64,000 nucleotides of DNA from Dokdonella_A sp014338185 (lineage in GTDB: Bacteria; Pseudomonadota; Gammaproteobacteria; Xanthomonadales; Rhodanobacteraceae), in contig SZOS01000008.1 of NCBI GenBank assembly GCA_030263295.1, positions 19,106 to 83,105 on the forward strand. The letters run 5' to 3'. The translations under genes were made by a program, and so were the position numbers. Shown here one piece after another: positions 1-9,343 of the stretch (within the stretch, counting starts at the first letter, position 1; the number at the start of each line of letters is the position of its first letter). The notes beneath the pieces were generated by a model. It had not been told where the DNA came from, searched no databases, and saw only the letters and a program-made list of their open reading frames with translations.

Positions 1-379
1 GGCGCCAGCGCGTGAGCGCGGGCTTGGGCTCGCCGCGCAGGCTCGCGCCGGTGAGCGGGTAGTCGATCGCGCCCTGCTCCGCCGGCCAGCCGCGCACCAC
101 CGCGAGGTAGCTCTTGGCCAGGCTGCGCGCCATGAGCTGGCGGCCGAGTTCGGCCGCCACCGGCTGCGAGCGCGCCACCAGCAGCACCCCGCTGGTGGCG
201 CGGTCGAGCCGGTGCGCCAGGTACAGCTCGCCGCCGACCTGCGCGCGCAGCCGGTCGATCAGGTAATCCTCGTCGCTGCCTACCAGGCGGCTGCGGTGCA
301 CCGCGAGCCCGGGCGGCTTGTCCACCGCGATGAGGTGCTCGTCGTGGAACAGCAGCTGGAGTGGTGCGGGCGTTGGCAT
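1..379 (-). CDS. truC: tRNA pseudouridine(65) synthase TruC, 3' part cut off by window edge
   Basis: This encodes the N-terminal 126 or so residues of an RluA/TruC-type pseudouridine synthase. In this family TruC makes pseudouridine at position 65 of several tRNAs. The protein opens with the typical short lead-in FHDEHLIAVDKPPGLAVHRS and reaches the catalytic motif HRLDRATSG with the nucleophilic Asp at residue 59. The stretch KSYLAVVRGW, followed by IDYPL, matches TruC better than the longer RluA/C/D proteins, which carry an S4 domain first; none is seen here. The ATG at 379 is the only plausible start. The gene runs off the left edge, so its end and operon partners are unknown. It is divergent from the response regulator that starts at 459. 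Confidence 0.85.
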   Translation of the reverse strand, partial: MPTPAPLQLLFHDEHLIAVDKPPGLAVHRSRLVGSDEDYLIDRLRAQVGGELYLAHRLDRATSGVLLVARSQPVAAELGRQLMARSLAKSYLAVVRGWPAEQGAIDYPLTGASLRGEPKPALTRWR

Positions 380-458
380 CGGCGCAGTGTAGCCGTGCGC
401 GTGCAAGCGCCGGCGCGCTGCTGCGACAATGGCGCGCCTGCCCGGACCGTGACGCTGC

Positions 459-1124
459 ATGCGCGTGCTCATCGTCGAGGATTCCCAACCGCTCGCCGCC
501 GCGCTCATGCGCGGGCTCGGCGCCGAGGGCTATGCCTGCGACCATGCCGCCGACGGCGAGCGTGCGCTCGCATTTCTCGACACCACCGGCTACGCGCTCG
601 TCGTGCTCGATCTCATGCTGCCGGGCATCGACGGGCTCGAGGTGCTGCGCGGCCTGCGCCGCCGCAACGACGCCGCGCGCGTGCTGGTGCTGTCGGCGCG
701 CGACCAGGTGGCCGATCGCGTGACCGCGCTCGATGCCGGCGCCGATGACTATCTGGTCAAGCCGTTCGCGTTCGACGAACTGCTCGCGCGGCTGCGCGTG
801 CTCAAGCGCCGCCCGCCCACGGGCGCCGCGCCGACCCTGCACCACGGCCGGCTCGTGCTCGATCCGCGCGCGCGCAGCGTGCGCCATGGCGATACACCTC
901 TCGAGCTCACGCCCAAGGAGTTCGCGCTGCTGGAGCTGCTGCTGCGCGAGCGCGGCCACGTGCTCTCGCGCAGCCAGATCTTCGAGCGCCTGTACGACGG
1001 CGCCAGCGAGACCTCCGACAAGGTGGTCGAGGTGATCGTGTCCACACTGCGCGGCAAGCTCGCGCGTTGCGGCGCCGCCGACCTCATCGGGACGCGCCGC
1101 GGCTTTGGCTATGTCATCGCCTGA
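459..1124 (+). CDS. OmpR/PhoB-family response regulator
   Basis: A 221-residue two-component response regulator. Residues 1-115 form the receiver domain, with the acidic pocket E7-D8, phospho-acceptor D51 in LVVLDLMLPG and the conserved K101 in DDYLVKPF. Residues 125-220 form a winged-helix DNA-binding domain, with the OmpR-type LTPKEFALLELL and RRGFGYVI segments. It overlaps the sensor kinase gene by 14 bases and sits 1.5 kb upstream of an RND metal-efflux operon. That is the usual arrangement for CzcR/CopR/QseB-like regulators, so control of the efflux genes is a fair inference. The inducing signal cannot be read from the sequence. Confidence 0.93.
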   Translation: MRVLIVEDSQPLAAALMRGLGAEGYACDHAADGERALAFLDTTGYALVVLDLMLPGIDGLEVLRGLRRRNDAARVLVLSARDQVADRVTALDAGADDYLVKPFAFDELLARLRVLKRRPPTGAAPTLHHGRLVLDPRARSVRHGDTPLELTPKEFALLELLLRERGHVLSRSQIFERLYDGASETSDKVVEVIVSTLRGKLARCGAADLIGTRRGFGYVIA

Positions 1125-2526
1125 GCCCCCGGCCGGTTCGCTGCAGCGGCGCCTCGCGCTGGAGTTCTCGCTGGCGCTGGGCGCGCTGCTGGTGGTGCTG
1201 TTCCTCGTGCTCGACGCCCGGGTCGGCCGCGAGCTGCATGCGCGCATGGACGATGACCTGCTGCAACGCGCGCATACGATTGCGGCGTTCCTGCGTGCGC
1301 ATCCCGATCCGGTGGACCTGGCCGAACTGGGCCGGCTCATGCCCGAGTACGAACTGCCCGCCCACACCGACTTCTTCGAACTGTCGGAACTGGACGGCGC
1401 CAGCCGCGTGCGCTCGGCCAGCAGCGCCGGGCACGGGCTGGCCCGTCCCGAGCGCGCGGTTGCTGCGCACGCGCCGGTCCACTACGACACGCGCCTGCCC
1501 GACGGCCACGCCGGGCGCGCGGTCGCGATCCAGCTCGCCGACACGCCGCGGCCGGGCGATCCGCCGCGCCTGCTCGTGGTCGCGCGCGAGCGCGCGCCGC
1601 ATGACGCACTCGAGCGCGCGATCCACCGCACCCTGCTCGCCGGCATCGTGCTGGCGATCGCGCTCAGCGTGCTCATCGCCCACCTCGCGGTGCACCGCGG
1701 ACTGGCTCCATTGCGTCGCTTCGGCCGGCGCATCGCCGCGCTGGACGCGCGCACGCCGCCGCGCGAGCCGCTGCGGGCGCAGCCATTGCCGCGCGAACTG
1801 CAGCCATTTGCGCATGCGCTCGATGGCGCGTTCGCGCGGCTGTACGCCACCATCGACAGCGAGCGGCGTTTCTCGCGCGACGTCGCCCACGAACTGCGCA
1901 CGCCGCTGGCCGAGATCCGCGCCTCGATCGAGGCCGCCAGCCGCGCGCCGGCCGATGCGGCCGCCACCCGTGTCGCGTTCGAGGCCTCGATCGAGGCGGT
2001 GGAGCGCATGCAGCGCGCGATCGACACCCTGCTCATGCTCGCGCAGCAGGAGGCCGGACTGGCCGCCGCGGCGCTCGATCCGCTCGACCTGGCGCCACTG
2101 CTCGACGGTCTGCTCGCAACCTGGCTGCCGGGCGCGCAGGCGCGCGCGATCCACATCCACCGCGAGTTGCCCGAGCACCTGTGGCTGCGCTCGGACGTGG
2201 GCGCGCTCGAACGCATCCTGTCCAACCTGCTGCGCAATGCGATCGAGTATGCACCGCCGCGGAGCACGCTCACGCTCGCACTCGATGGTGATGGCGCGGG
2301 TGCGTACCTGTGCATCGCCAACCCCGCACCCGACCTGCACGAGGACGATCTGCCGCGGCTGGGCCAGCGGTTCTGGCGCAAGGCCCGCAGCGGCGGCACC
2401 GCCGCGCACGCGGGGTTGGGCCTGGCGCTCAGCCATGCGCTGGCGCACAGCCTCGGCCTGCAACTCGACTTTCGCCTGCGCGCGGGCACGCTGCAGGCGC
2501 GCCTGGGGCCGCTGCCGCTGTTGTAG
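1111..2526 (+). CDS. Two-component sensor histidine kinase
   Basis: A 471-residue membrane sensor kinase paired with the regulator just upstream. TM1 lies near residues 13-37 and a periplasmic sensor region follows. TM2 lies near 175-200 and is followed by a HAMP-like linker. The H-box is FSRDVAHELRTPL, with the phosphorylated histidine at residue 260. The N-box reads LSNLLRNAIEYAPP and the G-box GLGLALSHALAHSLG. I chose the ATG at 1111. A TTG two codons upstream is in frame but offers no advantage. The 14-base overlap with the regulator suggests translational coupling. The periplasmic loop has no obvious metal-binding cluster, so metal sensing rests only on the neighbouring efflux genes. Confidence 0.92.
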   Translation: MSSPEPPAGSLQRRLALEFSLALGALLVVLFLVLDARVGRELHARMDDDLLQRAHTIAAFLRAHPDPVDLAELGRLMPEYELPAHTDFFELSELDGASRVRSASSAGHGLARPERAVAAHAPVHYDTRLPDGHAGRAVAIQLADTPRPGDPPRLLVVARERAPHDALERAIHRTLLAGIVLAIALSVLIAHLAVHRGLAPLRRFGRRIAALDARTPPREPLRAQPLPRELQPFAHALDGAFARLYATIDSERRFSRDVAHELRTPLAEIRASIEAASRAPADAAATRVAFEASIEAVERMQRAIDTLLMLAQQEAGLAAAALDPLDLAPLLDGLLATWLPGAQARAIHIHRELPEHLWLRSDVGALERILSNLLRNAIEYAPPRSTLTLALDGDGAGAYLCIANPAPDLHEDDLPRLGQRFWRKARSGGTAAHAGLGLALSHALAHSLGLQLDFRLRAGTLQARLGPLPLL

Positions 2527-2631
2527 GTCCTTGCCGGCACGGTCGCTGTCGCAGGCGCGGGCGGCGTTTCTTAAGCAGGGCCAAAGCCGCGTCGGCGAGC
2601 ATGTACAGCCTCTCCGCCAGCGCCCGTTGCC

Positions 2632-3696
2632 GTGCCCATCCGATCGCCCCGTTCCCTCGCGCTGTCCGGTCTCGTGCTGCTTGCCGGCCTTGCCGCTGCC
2701 GCACGCGGCGCCGACAGCCTCGATCTCACGCCGGCCCAGGTGCAGTCGCTGCAGCTGGTGCTGGCGCCGGCCGCGCCGGCCCGGGCCATCGCGCTCACGC
2801 GCCTGCCCGCGGTGGTCGAGGCGCCGCTCGCCGACAGCCGCACCGTGAGCGCACCTTTCGCCGGCGTGGTCACGCGCATCCTCGTCGACGAAGGCGCGAG
2901 CGTGCGCGCGGGCCAGGCGCTCGCACGCATCCAGAGCCACGAGTATCTGGCCGCGCGCGCCGAACTCGCGCGCAGCCGCAGCGAGGCCGAACTCGCGCGT
3001 AGCCAGCAGCGCCGCGACGACGCCCTGTTGGCCGAAGGCATCATCGCCCAGTCGCGGGCCGAGCACAGCCGCGCGCGCGCGAGCGATGCGCAGGCGCGCG
3101 CGCAGCAGGCGCAGGCCGCACTGGCCGGCGTGTTCGCGCCCGCACAGGCCGGCGCGGGCGAGTACGAACTGCGCGCGCCGCAGGCTGCGCGCGTCTTGCA
3201 TCGGGACATCGCACCGGGTCAGGTGGTGGGCGCGTTTGCGCCGGCGTTCATGCTCGCCGCCGACGAGGGCGTGGACGTGCTGATCCAGGCTCCGCTCGAC
3301 CAGGCCGCGCAGTACGCGCCGGGTCAGGCCGTGGTGATGGACGATGGCAGCCGCGGCGAACTGGTCGCGGTGGGCCTGGCCAGCGAGGCCGGCAGCCAGA
3401 GCCTGCGCCTGCGCGCGCACCTGCCGCAGGCGGGCCGCTGGGTGGTCGGCCAGCGCGCCAGCGTGCGGCTGGAGCTGCCAGCGCCCGCGCACGCGCTGCG
3501 CGTGCCCGCAAGCGCAGTGCTTGCCGACGGCGTGAGCGCGCATGTGTTCGTGGGCAGTGGCCAGCGCTTTCGCGCGGTCGCGGTGGAGGTGCTGGGCAGC
3601 GACGGCGAGGCAAGCATCGTGCGCGGCGCGCTGCAGGCCGGCGAGCAGGTCGTGGTGCGTGGCGCGAGTGCGCTGCAAGCCATGCACGGCGGGTAG
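2632..3696 (+). CDS. RND efflux periplasmic adaptor (membrane fusion protein)
   Basis: A 354-residue HlyD/CzcB-type adaptor that would link an inner-membrane RND pump to an outer-membrane channel. An N-terminal signal sequence ends near AAARGADS. A lipoyl half-motif (SAPFAGVVTRILVDEGASV) leads into a long Ala/Arg/Gln-rich alpha-hairpin at about residues 105-170. The second lipoyl half and a beta-barrel region follow, ending in ALQAGEQVVVRGAS. No ATG fits, and GTG at 2632 is the best start. It lies five bases before the RND pump gene and about 100 bases after the kinase, so the metal operon starts either here or at the two-component genes. It is short for CzcB and lacks His-rich metal-binding tails. 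Confidence 0.88.
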   Translation: MPIRSPRSLALSGLVLLAGLAAAARGADSLDLTPAQVQSLQLVLAPAAPARAIALTRLPAVVEAPLADSRTVSAPFAGVVTRILVDEGASVRAGQALARIQSHEYLAARAELARSRSEAELARSQQRRDDALLAEGIIAQSRAEHSRARASDAQARAQQAQAALAGVFAPAQAGAGEYELRAPQAARVLHRDIAPGQVVGAFAPAFMLAADEGVDVLIQAPLDQAAQYAPGQAVVMDDGSRGELVAVGLASEAGSQSLRLRAHLPQAGRWVVGQRASVRLELPAPAHALRVPASAVLADGVSAHVFVGSGQRFRAVAVEVLGSDGEASIVRGALQAGEQVVVRGASALQAMHGG

Positions 3697-3701
3697 GTCC
3701 G

Positions 3702-6700
3702 ATGCTCGCACGCCTCATCGACGCCGCGTTGCGCCAGCGCGTGCTGGTGTTCGCCGCCGCCGCGGCGCTGGTGGTCGCCGGCGCGCTGGCCTGGCGCGCC
3801 TTGCCCATCGACGCCTTCCCCGACATCGCGCCGGTCCAGGTCAAGCTCGTGCTCAAGGCGCCGGGCATGACGCCCGAGGAAGTGGAAACCCGCGTGGTCG
3901 CGCCGCTGGAACTGGAGCTGCTCGGCCTGCCCAAGGCCAGCGTGCTGCGCTCGGTGGCCAAGTACGCGCTTGCCGACATCAGCATCGATTTCGAGGAAGG
4001 CACCGACATCTACTGGGCGCGCCAGCAGGTCAGCGAACGCTTCGCGGCCGCGCAGGACGAGTTGCCCGCGGGCGTGGGCGGCGGGCTGGCGCCGATCTCC
4101 ACGCCACTGTCGGACATGCTCATGTTCACGGTCGAAGGTGGCGACCTCAGCCTCGGCGAGCGCCGCGCGCTGCTCGACTGGACGCTGCGGCCGGCACTGC
4201 GCACGATTCCCGGCGTGGCCGATGTCAACGCGCTCGGCGGCGAGGTCGAGAGCTGGGTGGTGGTGCCCGACCGCAACCGCCTCGCGGCCGCCGGGCTGGG
4301 CTTTCGCGAACTGGCCGAGGCACTCGCGCGCAACAACGACAACGACGGCGCGGGCCGGCTCGAAGCCGGCGACCTGAGCCTCATCGTGCGCGCCGAGGGC
4401 GCGCTGCAGACGCCTGCGCAGCTGGGCGAGATCGTGGTCGCGCGCAGCGCCGCGGGCGTGGTGCGCGTGCGCGACGTGGCCGAGGTGCGGGTGGAGGCGC
4501 TCACGCGCTATGGCGCGGTGACGCGCGACGGTCGCGGCGAAGCCGTGCAGGGCATCGTGGTCGGCCTGCGCGGCGCCGACGCGGGCCGGCTCGTGCACGC
4601 GGTGCGCGAGCGCCTGGCCGAGCTCGCGCCGAGCCTGCCCGCGGGCGTGCGCATCGACACCTTCTACGACCGCAGCAGCCTCATCGAGCGCGCGGTCGGC
4701 ACGGTGCGCAATGCGCTGCTGGAAGCCACCCTGTTCGTGGTGCTGCTGCTGTTCGTGTTCCTCGGCCAGGTGCGCGCGGCGCTGGTGGTCGCGCTGATCC
4801 TGCCGCTCGCGGCGCTGGCCACGTTCGTGCTCATGCGTGTGGCCGGCATGAGCGCCAACCTCATGAGCCTGGGCGGGCTCGCGGTCGCGGTGGGCCTGCT
4901 GGTCGATGCCGCGGTGGTGGTGGTCGAGAACAGCGTGCGCCGGCTGCAGCCGCACGCGGACGACGCACACCGGCCGCGCCTCGCGCGCATCGGCGCGGCC
5001 GTGCGCGAGGTCGCGCCGCCGGTGGTCGCGGGCATCCTCATCATCGGCCTCGTGTTCCTGCCACTGCTCACGCTGCAGGACCTGGAGGGACGCCTGTTTG
5101 CGCCGGTCGCACTCACCATCGTGTTCGCGCTCGGCGCCTCGCTGCTGCTGTCGCTCACGCTGGTGCCTGCGCTGGCCTCGCTGCTGCTGCGCGAGCGCGT
5201 GCACGCCGAGCCGTGGCTGATGCGCCGGATCGAGCGCATGTACCGGCCCCTGCTCGAACGCGCGCTCGCGCGTCCGCGCCGCGTCTACGCCGCGGCCGCG
5301 GCCTCGCTGGTGCTCGGGCTGGGTGCCTACCTCGCGATCGGCAAGAGCTTCATGCCGACCATGGACGAGGGCGACGTGATGATGCAGGTGGTCAAGCTGC
5401 CTTCGGTCAGCCTCGCCCATTCGCGCGACATGGACCTCGCGGTCGAGCGCGCGATCCTCCAACGCGTACCCGAGGTGGCGCATGTGGTGGCGCGGGTCGG
5501 CACCGACGAACTCGGCCTCGACCCGATGGGGCCCAATGAGACCGACATGTTCCTGCAGCTCAAGCCCAAGGCGCAGTGGCGCCGCCGCGACAAGGACTGG
5601 CTGGTGGGCGAGCTGCGCCGCATCGCCGGGGATTTCCCCGGCCTCGAACTGGGACTGACCCAGCCCATCGAGATGCGCACCGCGGAAATGCTCACGGGCA
5701 GCCGCGGCGATGTCGCGATCAAGATCTTCGGCCCCGACCTCGCCACGCTGGCCAGGCTCGGTGCGCAGGTGGCCGCGAGCGTGGCCCGGCTGCGCGGCGC
5801 GCAGGACGTGATCGCGCAAAGCGAGGAAGGTGTGCAGTTCCTGCGCGTGGCGATCGATGCGCAGGCCGCGGGCCGCAGCGGCCTCGATGTGGCCGCGGTC
5901 CAGCACGAACTGCGCGCCCAGCTCGAAGGCCTGCCGGCCGGACAGGTGATCCTGCCGGGACGGCGCATTCCGGTGCTGGTGCGCGGCGATGGCGGCCTGC
6001 GCGGTGATGTGGCGGCATTCGCGCGCCTGCCGCTGGTCGGCGCCGACGGCAGCGTGCTGCCGCTGAACCGGATCGCCGAGGTCGGCACCGCCACCGGACC
6101 GGTGCGCGTGGACCACGAGAACGGCTCGCGCTTCGTACTCGTGCAGAGCGCGGTCGATGGCCGCGATCTGGTCGGCTTCGTGGGCGAGGCGCGCGCGCGT
6201 GTGGCGCGCGAGGTCGAGCTGCCCGCGGGCTACCGCATCGAGTGGGGCGGCCAGTTCGAGAACCAGCAACGCGCGGCGGCGCGCCTCGGCCTCGTGGTGC
6301 CGGCCGCGCTCGGCCTCATCTTCCTCGTGCTGTTCATGACCTTCGGCTCGCTGCGGCAGTCGCTGCTGGTCCTCGCCAACATCCCGTTCGCGCTGGTCGG
6401 CGGCATCGTCGCGCTGTGGCTGAGCGGGCAATACCTGTCGGTGCCGGCGGCGGTGGGCTTCATCGCGCTGCTCGGCATCGCGGTGCTCAATGCACTGGTG
6501 CTGATCGCCTGCTTCAACCAGTTGCGCGACGAGGGCATGGCGCTGGAACAGGTGGTGCGCGAGGGCGCGCGCCGACGCCTGCGTCCGGTGCTCATGACCG
6601 CGAGCATCACCGCGCTCGGCCTCGTGCCGCTGCTGTTCGCGAGCGGACCGGGTTCGGAGATCCAGCGCCCGCTCGCGGTGGTGGTGGTCGGCGGCCTCGT

Positions 6701-6776
6701 CAGCTCGACCGTGCTCACCCTGCTGCTGCTGCCGCTGGTGTACCGCCGCTGGGGCTGCGTGGAGACCGCACCATGA
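3702..6776 (+). CDS. Heavy-metal-type RND efflux pump (CzcA/CusA family)
   Basis: A 1024-residue inner-membrane proton-driven exporter. It starts with the HME-RND hallmark LPIDAFPDIAPVQV (residues 31-44) and MTPEEVETRVVAPLE, and shows two large periplasmic domains with about 12 TM helices. The proton-relay helix around residues 388-410 reads LAVAVGLLVDAAVVVVEN, with D402 and E409. The position matching the first relay aspartate of CzcA (D402 in CzcA) is Ala396 here. That resembles CusA-like or unassigned HME pumps more than Zn/Co/Cd pumps. One CusA-like methionine is visible in AEMLTG. The substrate therefore stays open: Cu/Ag or another cation. The last four bases overlap the outer-membrane channel gene. 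Confidence 0.9.
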   Translation: MLARLIDAALRQRVLVFAAAAALVVAGALAWRALPIDAFPDIAPVQVKLVLKAPGMTPEEVETRVVAPLELELLGLPKASVLRSVAKYALADISIDFEEGTDIYWARQQVSERFAAAQDELPAGVGGGLAPISTPLSDMLMFTVEGGDLSLGERRALLDWTLRPALRTIPGVADVNALGGEVESWVVVPDRNRLAAAGLGFRELAEALARNNDNDGAGRLEAGDLSLIVRAEGALQTPAQLGEIVVARSAAGVVRVRDVAEVRVEALTRYGAVTRDGRGEAVQGIVVGLRGADAGRLVHAVRERLAELAPSLPAGVRIDTFYDRSSLIERAVGTVRNALLEATLFVVLLLFVFLGQVRAALVVALILPLAALATFVLMRVAGMSANLMSLGGLAVAVGLLVDAAVVVVENSVRRLQPHADDAHRPRLARIGAAVREVAPPVVAGILIIGLVFLPLLTLQDLEGRLFAPVALTIVFALGASLLLSLTLVPALASLLLRERVHAEPWLMRRIERMYRPLLERALARPRRVYAAAAASLVLGLGAYLAIGKSFMPTMDEGDVMMQVVKLPSVSLAHSRDMDLAVERAILQRVPEVAHVVARVGTDELGLDPMGPNETDMFLQLKPKAQWRRRDKDWLVGELRRIAGDFPGLELGLTQPIEMRTAEMLTGSRGDVAIKIFGPDLATLARLGAQVAASVARLRGAQDVIAQSEEGVQFLRVAIDAQAAGRSGLDVAAVQHELRAQLEGLPAGQVILPGRRIPVLVRGDGGLRGDVAAFARLPLVGADGSVLPLNRIAEVGTATGPVRVDHENGSRFVLVQSAVDGRDLVGFVGEARARVAREVELPAGYRIEWGGQFENQQRAAARLGLVVPAALGLIFLVLFMTFGSLRQSLLVLANIPFALVGGIVALWLSGQYLSVPAAVGFIALLGIAVLNALVLIACFNQLRDEGMALEQVVREGARRRLRPVLMTASITALGLVPLLFASGPGSEIQRPLAVVVVGGLVSSTVLTLLLLPLVYRRWGCVETAP

Positions 6777-8056
6777 TCGCGTTGCACCGCACCCTGTTCG
6801 CGCTGCTGGCGCTGGCGCCCGCAGCGCTGTCCGCGCAGGCGTTCCTGCCGCCGCTCGAACTCGCGCGGCAGGCGATCGCGGCCCAGCCGGAGGTACGCGC
6901 CGCCGACGCGCGCGTGAGCGAGGCGCGTGAGCGCGCGCTCGCGCTCGCCGCGGGACCGCACGATACCGTGCTCAGCCTCGCGCCCACGCGCCGCAGCGTG
7001 CACGATGCGCCCACGCCTGGCGGCCGCGCCGGCTACCGCGAGTGGGAGATGCAGCTGTCGCGCGCGATCCGCCTGCCCGGCAAGGCGGCCCTGGATCGCG
7101 AAAGCGGCGCCCATGCGGTGGCCGCCGCCGCGCTGCTGCACGGCGACGCCGAGCACCAGGCCGCGCGCCTGTTGCTGCGGCAGTGGATGGCGTGGCTGCA
7201 GGCGCAGGCGGCGAGCGACCTGGCCCAGGCGCGCGCGCAGGCGATCGCGGGCGAACGCGCGGCGCTTGCGCGCCGGGTCGAGCTGGGGGATGCCGCGCGG
7301 CGCGAACTGGACCAGCTCGATGCCGAACTCGCCCTGGCCGGCGCCGCGCTGCGCGAGGCGCAGGCCGAGCTCGAGGCCGCGCAGCTCACGCTCGCGGCCG
7401 ACTTCACCACACTGCCGCTTCCGCCACGCGCACCTGCCCTGCCCGCGCCCGTGGCGCTGGCCGAAACCGGCGCGCAGTGGACGCACCGCATCATCGAGCG
7501 CAGCCACGAGATTCGCGCCGCCGGCGAACTCGCCGCGCAGCGCGACGCACTGGCCGCGCGTGCCCGGCGCGAGCGCCTGCCCGATCCGAGCATCGACCTG
7601 CGCAGCTTCGCCGAGCGCGACGGCATGGAACGCGGCATCGGCATCACGCTCAGCATTCCGCTCGGCAACCGGCGCCGCGCCGCCGAGGCGCGGGCCGAGA
7701 GCGCCGCCGCCGCGGCCGCGCACAGCGAGCTGGCGGCGATGCGGCGCGACATCGAACGTGAGGCGCGGCTCGACGTGGCCCACGCGCTGGCCGCGTTCGA
7801 CCTGTGGCAGGCCGCCGCTGCCGCGCGCACCGCCACCGCGGCGAGCGTGGCGCGCCAGCGGCGCGCGTGGGAGCTGGGCGAAATCGGCCTGGCCGAACGC
7901 CTGCAGGCCGAACGCCTCGATGCCGAGGCCGCGCTGGCCGAGCTGCGCGCGCGGGTCGCGGCCCATGCCTCGCAGCTGCGCGTGCAGGTCGACGCGCACG
8001 AGCTGTGGCACACCGGCGACGACACCGCCGGCCATGCACCGCACGATCCGTCCTGA
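6773..8056 (+). CDS. TolC/CzcC-family outer-membrane efflux channel
   Basis: A 427-residue outer-membrane factor completing the RND tripartite pump. A signal sequence at residues 1-22 ends at LSAQAF. It is followed by two repeats of long Ala/Arg/Gln/Glu-rich helices with coiled-coil character, typical of TolC barrels extended into the periplasm. The motif around LPDPSIDLRSFAERDG and IGITLSIPLGNRRRA is the usual OEP strand region. Its ATG overlaps the pump stop as ATGA (6773-6776), so the two should be co-translated. Gene order is adaptor, pump, channel, whereas classical czc and cus operons place the channel first. It ends only six bases before the convergent dctM gene. Confidence 0.87.
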   Translation: MIALHRTLFALLALAPAALSAQAFLPPLELARQAIAAQPEVRAADARVSEARERALALAAGPHDTVLSLAPTRRSVHDAPTPGGRAGYREWEMQLSRAIRLPGKAALDRESGAHAVAAAALLHGDAEHQAARLLLRQWMAWLQAQAASDLAQARAQAIAGERAALARRVELGDAARRELDQLDAELALAGAALREAQAELEAAQLTLAADFTTLPLPPRAPALPAPVALAETGAQWTHRIIERSHEIRAAGELAAQRDALAARARRERLPDPSIDLRSFAERDGMERGIGITLSIPLGNRRRAAEARAESAAAAAAHSELAAMRRDIEREARLDVAHALAAFDLWQAAAAARTATAASVARQRRAWELGEIGLAERLQAERLDAEAALAELRARVAAHASQLRVQVDAHELWHTGDDTAGHAPHDPS

Positions 8057-8062
8057 ACCGGG

Positions 8063-9343
8063 TCAGCGCACCAGCGCGAGCGACAACTGCGGCCAGTAGG
8101 TGATCACGAGTACCGCGAGCAGCAGGATCAGGAAGAACGGCGCACTCGCGCGCACCAGCGTGAGGATGGGCTTGCCAAAGCGCATGCTCGCGATGAACAG
8201 GTTCATGCCCACGGGCGGCAGGAAGATGCCCAGCTGCAGGTTGGCTAGGAACAGGATGCCCAGGTGCACCGGATCGATGCCGTAGCGCAGTGCCACCGGC
8301 AGCACCAGCGGCACCAGGATGATGATGGCCGGGAAGCCTTCCAGCAGCATCCCGAACACGAGCAGGAACAGGTTGAGGATGAGCAGGAACGCACCCCGGC
8401 TGGAGATGTGCGCCTGGATCGCGCCGAACAGCCGCTCGGGCACCTCGGCGTCGATGAGCCAGTTGGTGAGCGCGAGCGAGAAGCCGAGGATGATGAGCAG
8501 CGCGCCCACCAGCAGCATCGCCTCGCGCGCCACGCGCGGCAGCTTGCGCCACGGGATCTCGCGCCGCACCAGCACGGTCACCACGAACACGTACAGCGCG
8601 GTGGCGGCGGCCGCTTCCGAGGCCGCGAGCCTGCCCGAGTAGATGCCGCCGAGGATCACGAACGGCAACGGCAGGTCCCACAGCGCATCGCGCAGCGCGG
8701 CGCGCAGCTCCTTGCCGTCGACGAGCGTGCGCGGCACGCCGGCGCGGCGCGCGTGCCACATGCTGTAGGCCGACAGCAGCGCCACCATGAGCAGGCAGGG
8801 CAGCACGCCGGCGAGGAACAGCGCATCGATGGTCACGGGCGGCGTGGTGTGGAACTGCTGCGCGACCACGCCGTACAGGATCAGCGGCATCGACGGCACG
8901 AGGATGAGGCCGAGGCTGCCGGCCGAGGTCAAAAGGCCCAGCGAGAAGCGCTCGCCGTAGTTCTGCTGCAGCAGCGCGGGATACAGCACCGCGCCCAGCG
9001 CCACGATGGTGACGCCGGTGGCGCCGGTGAACGCGGTGAACATCGCGCAGGCGAGCACCGCGACCACCGCGAGGCCACCCGGCAGCCAGCCCAGCAGCGC
9101 ATTGCTCAGGCGCACGAGGCGCTGTGGCGCGCGGCTCTCGGCCAACAGGTAGCCGGCCAGCGTGAACAGCGGGATCGCGATGAGCGCGGGCATGTCGGCC
9201 AGGCGGTAGAACTCGACCGCGACCGCGACCCCTTCCTGCCCTGCGGCGTGGAAACCGAGCAGCGCGACCGCGGCCAGCAACGCCCACAGCGGCGCGCCGA
9301 GCGCGGCCAGCAGCAGCAGGCCCGCGGCGGCGAGCGCGATCAC
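8063..9343 (-). CDS. dctM: TRAP transporter large permease (DctM)
   Basis: A 426-residue polytopic membrane protein with about 12-13 hydrophobic segments. It forms the transport subunit of a tripartite ATP-independent periplasmic (sodium-driven) transporter. Family landmarks include IPLFTLAGYLLAES near residue 57, the FTGATGVTIVALG loop near residue 105, and the C-terminal NLQLGIFLPPVGMNLF segment. It overlaps the small permease gene upstream by four bases. TRAP systems usually import organic acids, but the substrate is set by DctP and cannot be named here. The gene ends six bases from the convergent czcC-like gene, and no terminator is visible between them. Confidence 0.93.
   Translation of the reverse strand: MIALAAAGLLLLAALGAPLWALLAAVALLGFHAAGQEGVAVAVEFYRLADMPALIAIPLFTLAGYLLAESRAPQRLVRLSNALLGWLPGGLAVVAVLACAMFTAFTGATGVTIVALGAVLYPALLQQNYGERFSLGLLTSAGSLGLILVPSMPLILYGVVAQQFHTTPPVTIDALFLAGVLPCLLMVALLSAYSMWHARRAGVPRTLVDGKELRAALRDALWDLPLPFVILGGIYSGRLAASEAAAATALYVFVVTVLVRREIPWRKLPRVAREAMLLVGALLIILGFSLALTNWLIDAEVPERLFGAIQAHISSRGAFLLILNLFLLVFGMLLEGFPAIIILVPLVLPVALRYGIDPVHLGILFLANLQLGIFLPPVGMNLFIASMRFGKPILTLVRASAPFFLILLLAVLVITYWPQLSLALVR

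Noticed and set aside
2527..2631. Metal-regulator box before the RND adaptor gene
   Set aside because: TTTCTTAAGC and nearby bases gave no clear inverted or direct repeat matching known CzcR/CopR/CusR sites.
3324..6431. Minus-strand open frame of about 1000 codons opposite the RND pump
   Set aside because: Same artefact of high GC content. The real pump on the plus strand explains the region.
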